Shown: piece by piece, positions 32,701-33,045 of the stretch | How positions within the stretch are numbered: the stretch's first letter is position 1 | Layout: every line of letters starts with the position of its first letter | Assembly: GCA_001001205.1 (NCBI GenBank) | Contig: LCKE01000006.1 | Span: 1-33,045, forward strand | Origin: Parcubacteria group bacterium GW2011_GWF2_45_11 | Lineage (GTDB): Bacteria; Patescibacteriota; Patescibacteriia; UBA1558; UBA10009 | DNA: 33,045 nt | Direction: 5' to 3' | Translations under genes and position numbers: made by a program | Notes under the pieces: model-generated | Seen by the model: the letters and a program-made list of their open reading frames with translations, nothing else | Told to the model about the DNA's origin: nothing | Database searches by the model: none

Positions 32701-33045
32701 GCAACCGGCCTCGCGGTCAATAATGCCGTCGCATTGTTCCACGCTATTGTGCAGATAATAATAAGATTCACAGGCTAAGGAATAATTGCAGGAACGCTGG
32801 CCGTTAATCACATAACAAACCTGCTTATTGCCGATGGGGCCGATGGCGCAGTATTCCCCGGCGCAACCATCGCCCGGCCCAGAGCAGGCAACATGACCTA
32901 AATCGCAAATCCAGTCGTGTTCGGTATACGGGCAAGGCGTGCAATCATTAATGTTATCGCACAGCAAAGGCGCCTCAGCCGGGTTGGGGTTAGGCATGTA
33001 TAAAGTACAGACATTCTGGCTGACGCCGTTAATTTCCTTCTGGCA
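29734..33045 (-). CDS. Very large Cys-rich secreted surface protein (partial, N-terminus outside window)
   Basis: The frame is open from the right edge of the window (33045) to the stop at 29734, at least 1103 residues; an internal ATG at 32997 is not the real start. It is rich in Cys, Asn, Asp and Tyr and poor in Lys, as in exported proteins of this group. The Cys-rich N-terminal part (first 210 or so residues from 32997) is followed by a galactose-binding-like jelly roll (about 272-455: NAGFEDFNGALVLGW at the start, GTVYFDDLKVAP at the end). A Cys-rich insert follows (CADSSDCGIGGFCIG), then a PKD-like segment near the C-terminus (IKIKWNDGPNN and HTYSC). Probably an adhesin or external component working with the VirB6-like protein downstream. 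The substrate is unknown. Confidence 0.8.
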   Translation of the reverse strand, partial: CQKEINGVSQNVCTLYMPNPNPAEAPLLCDNINDCTPCPYTEHDWICDLGHVACSGPGDGCAGEYCAIGPIGNKQVCYVINGQRSCNYSLACESYYYLHNSVEQCDGIIDREAGCLLFNDTSNPDLNFSADITADGQSPASPDVCTPEFYNDGADSADCDSNTQSGIKVRKDRECAESLFCTSSVEITDADNKTSNVCLSLGRCRQLNPANTSECLSIVNSINPAEQTYAVHDGNYNPTGTEDIRNLSGFSQAGLIWYEDNSQPENNKIIRGNYPPEQMLQLGEEKAIYNAGFEDFNGALVLGWDENDNDGHGNVPAGNCSLVHSNVNPHSGTYALGLKIEEVYSQDQFDLLPVQGYWCLAASQDLYPLNPEQNYILSFYARSLNGAQRVTAVITYYENNDPNSRLGNQLVINQLAPSIWTYFSGVIGVAGQPIPAGAKFFRIGLEVGSSWYNQPGDLAGTVYFDDLKVAPALQIAADERAIKECRLYPADNAPACEYTDNKVYHGWYGYCLESDPNNSGACLQWYPIDSVAGESLSVLGQQAIGYNGPAPLYYCLQAKGNYRDDSSCTNPEASGYCGYRWTTYATLDFSDHTHSFTPNDEYFFFSHFDYNYPNYSEIWGLKQYEIDKVEVKTTANGGDPQFPIIFSTYELDNSDADENSIFFSWFADIGESGEPIDIWDPDPVFCAGCVKLGVKIDFNSQGDIEEIIEYEYDLDGDGDNEDPWAIKLIFHLREYCTYVAETVGESGAEKTWFTRWQNGWQEAQGNVMGYNKNMTYYPYGAIGIDNIDALTAPLEIYSGPPLASPLLAGSPLSVPASVPVPERRCLYSFNGDNDGDYCADSSDCGIGGFCIGIGEYCYDQPSGGMTNGVKCNANADCSAPPYVNCNLPSLHESTPSLAASNRLLNLFAKIGNVWRWSGYDNDYQIYPIDDNSVVEEGEAPQVGHILLNGKAQNVNLTAPGGSVALSFTTDVVDDQLPIDNIKIKWNDGPNNLQNMDVSMYDRPSPLSPHRVVHTYSCVTNSEGNACVYCWDEAQADWVESTAGSCRYPGPYITIQDHWEFCPSTPTNNNGWKGEDAVCVLPEDGIQFTTGPGQTGYIYVNPAF

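Noticed and set aside
1-33045. CRISPR arrays, tRNA or rRNA genes, insertion sequences
   Set aside because: No regularly spaced repeats, no cloverleaf-like sequence and no transposase frame were found by reading; the repeated segments are protein-domain paralogues.

Overview
The window looks like a chromosomal segment of a Candidate Phyla Radiation (Patescibacteria) bacterium, probably of the Parcubacteria kind. It is moderately AT-rich, its genes are tightly packed, and few starts have a recognisable Shine-Dalgarno. It carries the VirB4 / TraC-like / PrgI / VirB6-like type IV secretion gene set common in that group, and an rpsF-ssb-rpsR cluster with no rplI after it. TGA is a normal stop (several ATGA overlaps), so this is not a UGA-glycine lineage. 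The exact phylum cannot be fixed from the sequence.

Layout. 1-4787 (minus): downstream part of a T4SS-like locus, with a small membrane protein (cut by the window edge), a VirB4 ATPase, a TraC-like protein, a PrgI protein and a proline-rich protein. 4864-5835 (minus): a free-standing ATP-grasp domain of the PEP synthase / rifampin phosphotransferase type with its own promoter. 5954-8783 (minus): two HAD hydrolases, a degenerate histidine-phosphatase-like protein and a Nudix hydrolase. 8784-20815 (minus): eight tandem paralogues, each about 470-525 aa, with an N-terminal helical domain resembling the central domain of PEP-utilising phosphotransferases and a C-terminal swivelling phosphohistidine domain. 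None has its own ATP-grasp or PEP/pyruvate TIM barrel. Two of the eight are broken by single-base frameshifts. 20817-22070 (minus): a TRM11/TrmG10-type RNA methyltransferase heading the run. 22398-24440 (plus): bS6, SSB, bS18 and EF-P, ending in a bidirectional terminator. 24535-33045 (minus): a protein of unknown function, a giant VirB6-like membrane protein and a very large Cys-rich surface protein cut by the window edge.

How it may work. The array and the lone ATP-grasp protein together contain the three modules of a rifampin-phosphotransferase-like enzyme (ATP-grasp, acceptor-binding domain, phosphohistidine domain), but with the ATP-grasp on one polypeptide and the other two on eight. 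Phenylphosphate synthase of Thauera aromatica is a precedent for such a split. My main hypothesis is a multi-acceptor phosphotransfer system in which one ATP-grasp subunit charges several His-domain subunits with different binding domains. The neighbouring HAD, Nudix and histidine-phosphatase-like genes would then fit as phosphate-removing or recycling partners. The substrates are unknown. The array separates two groups of T4SS-like genes, all on the minus strand.
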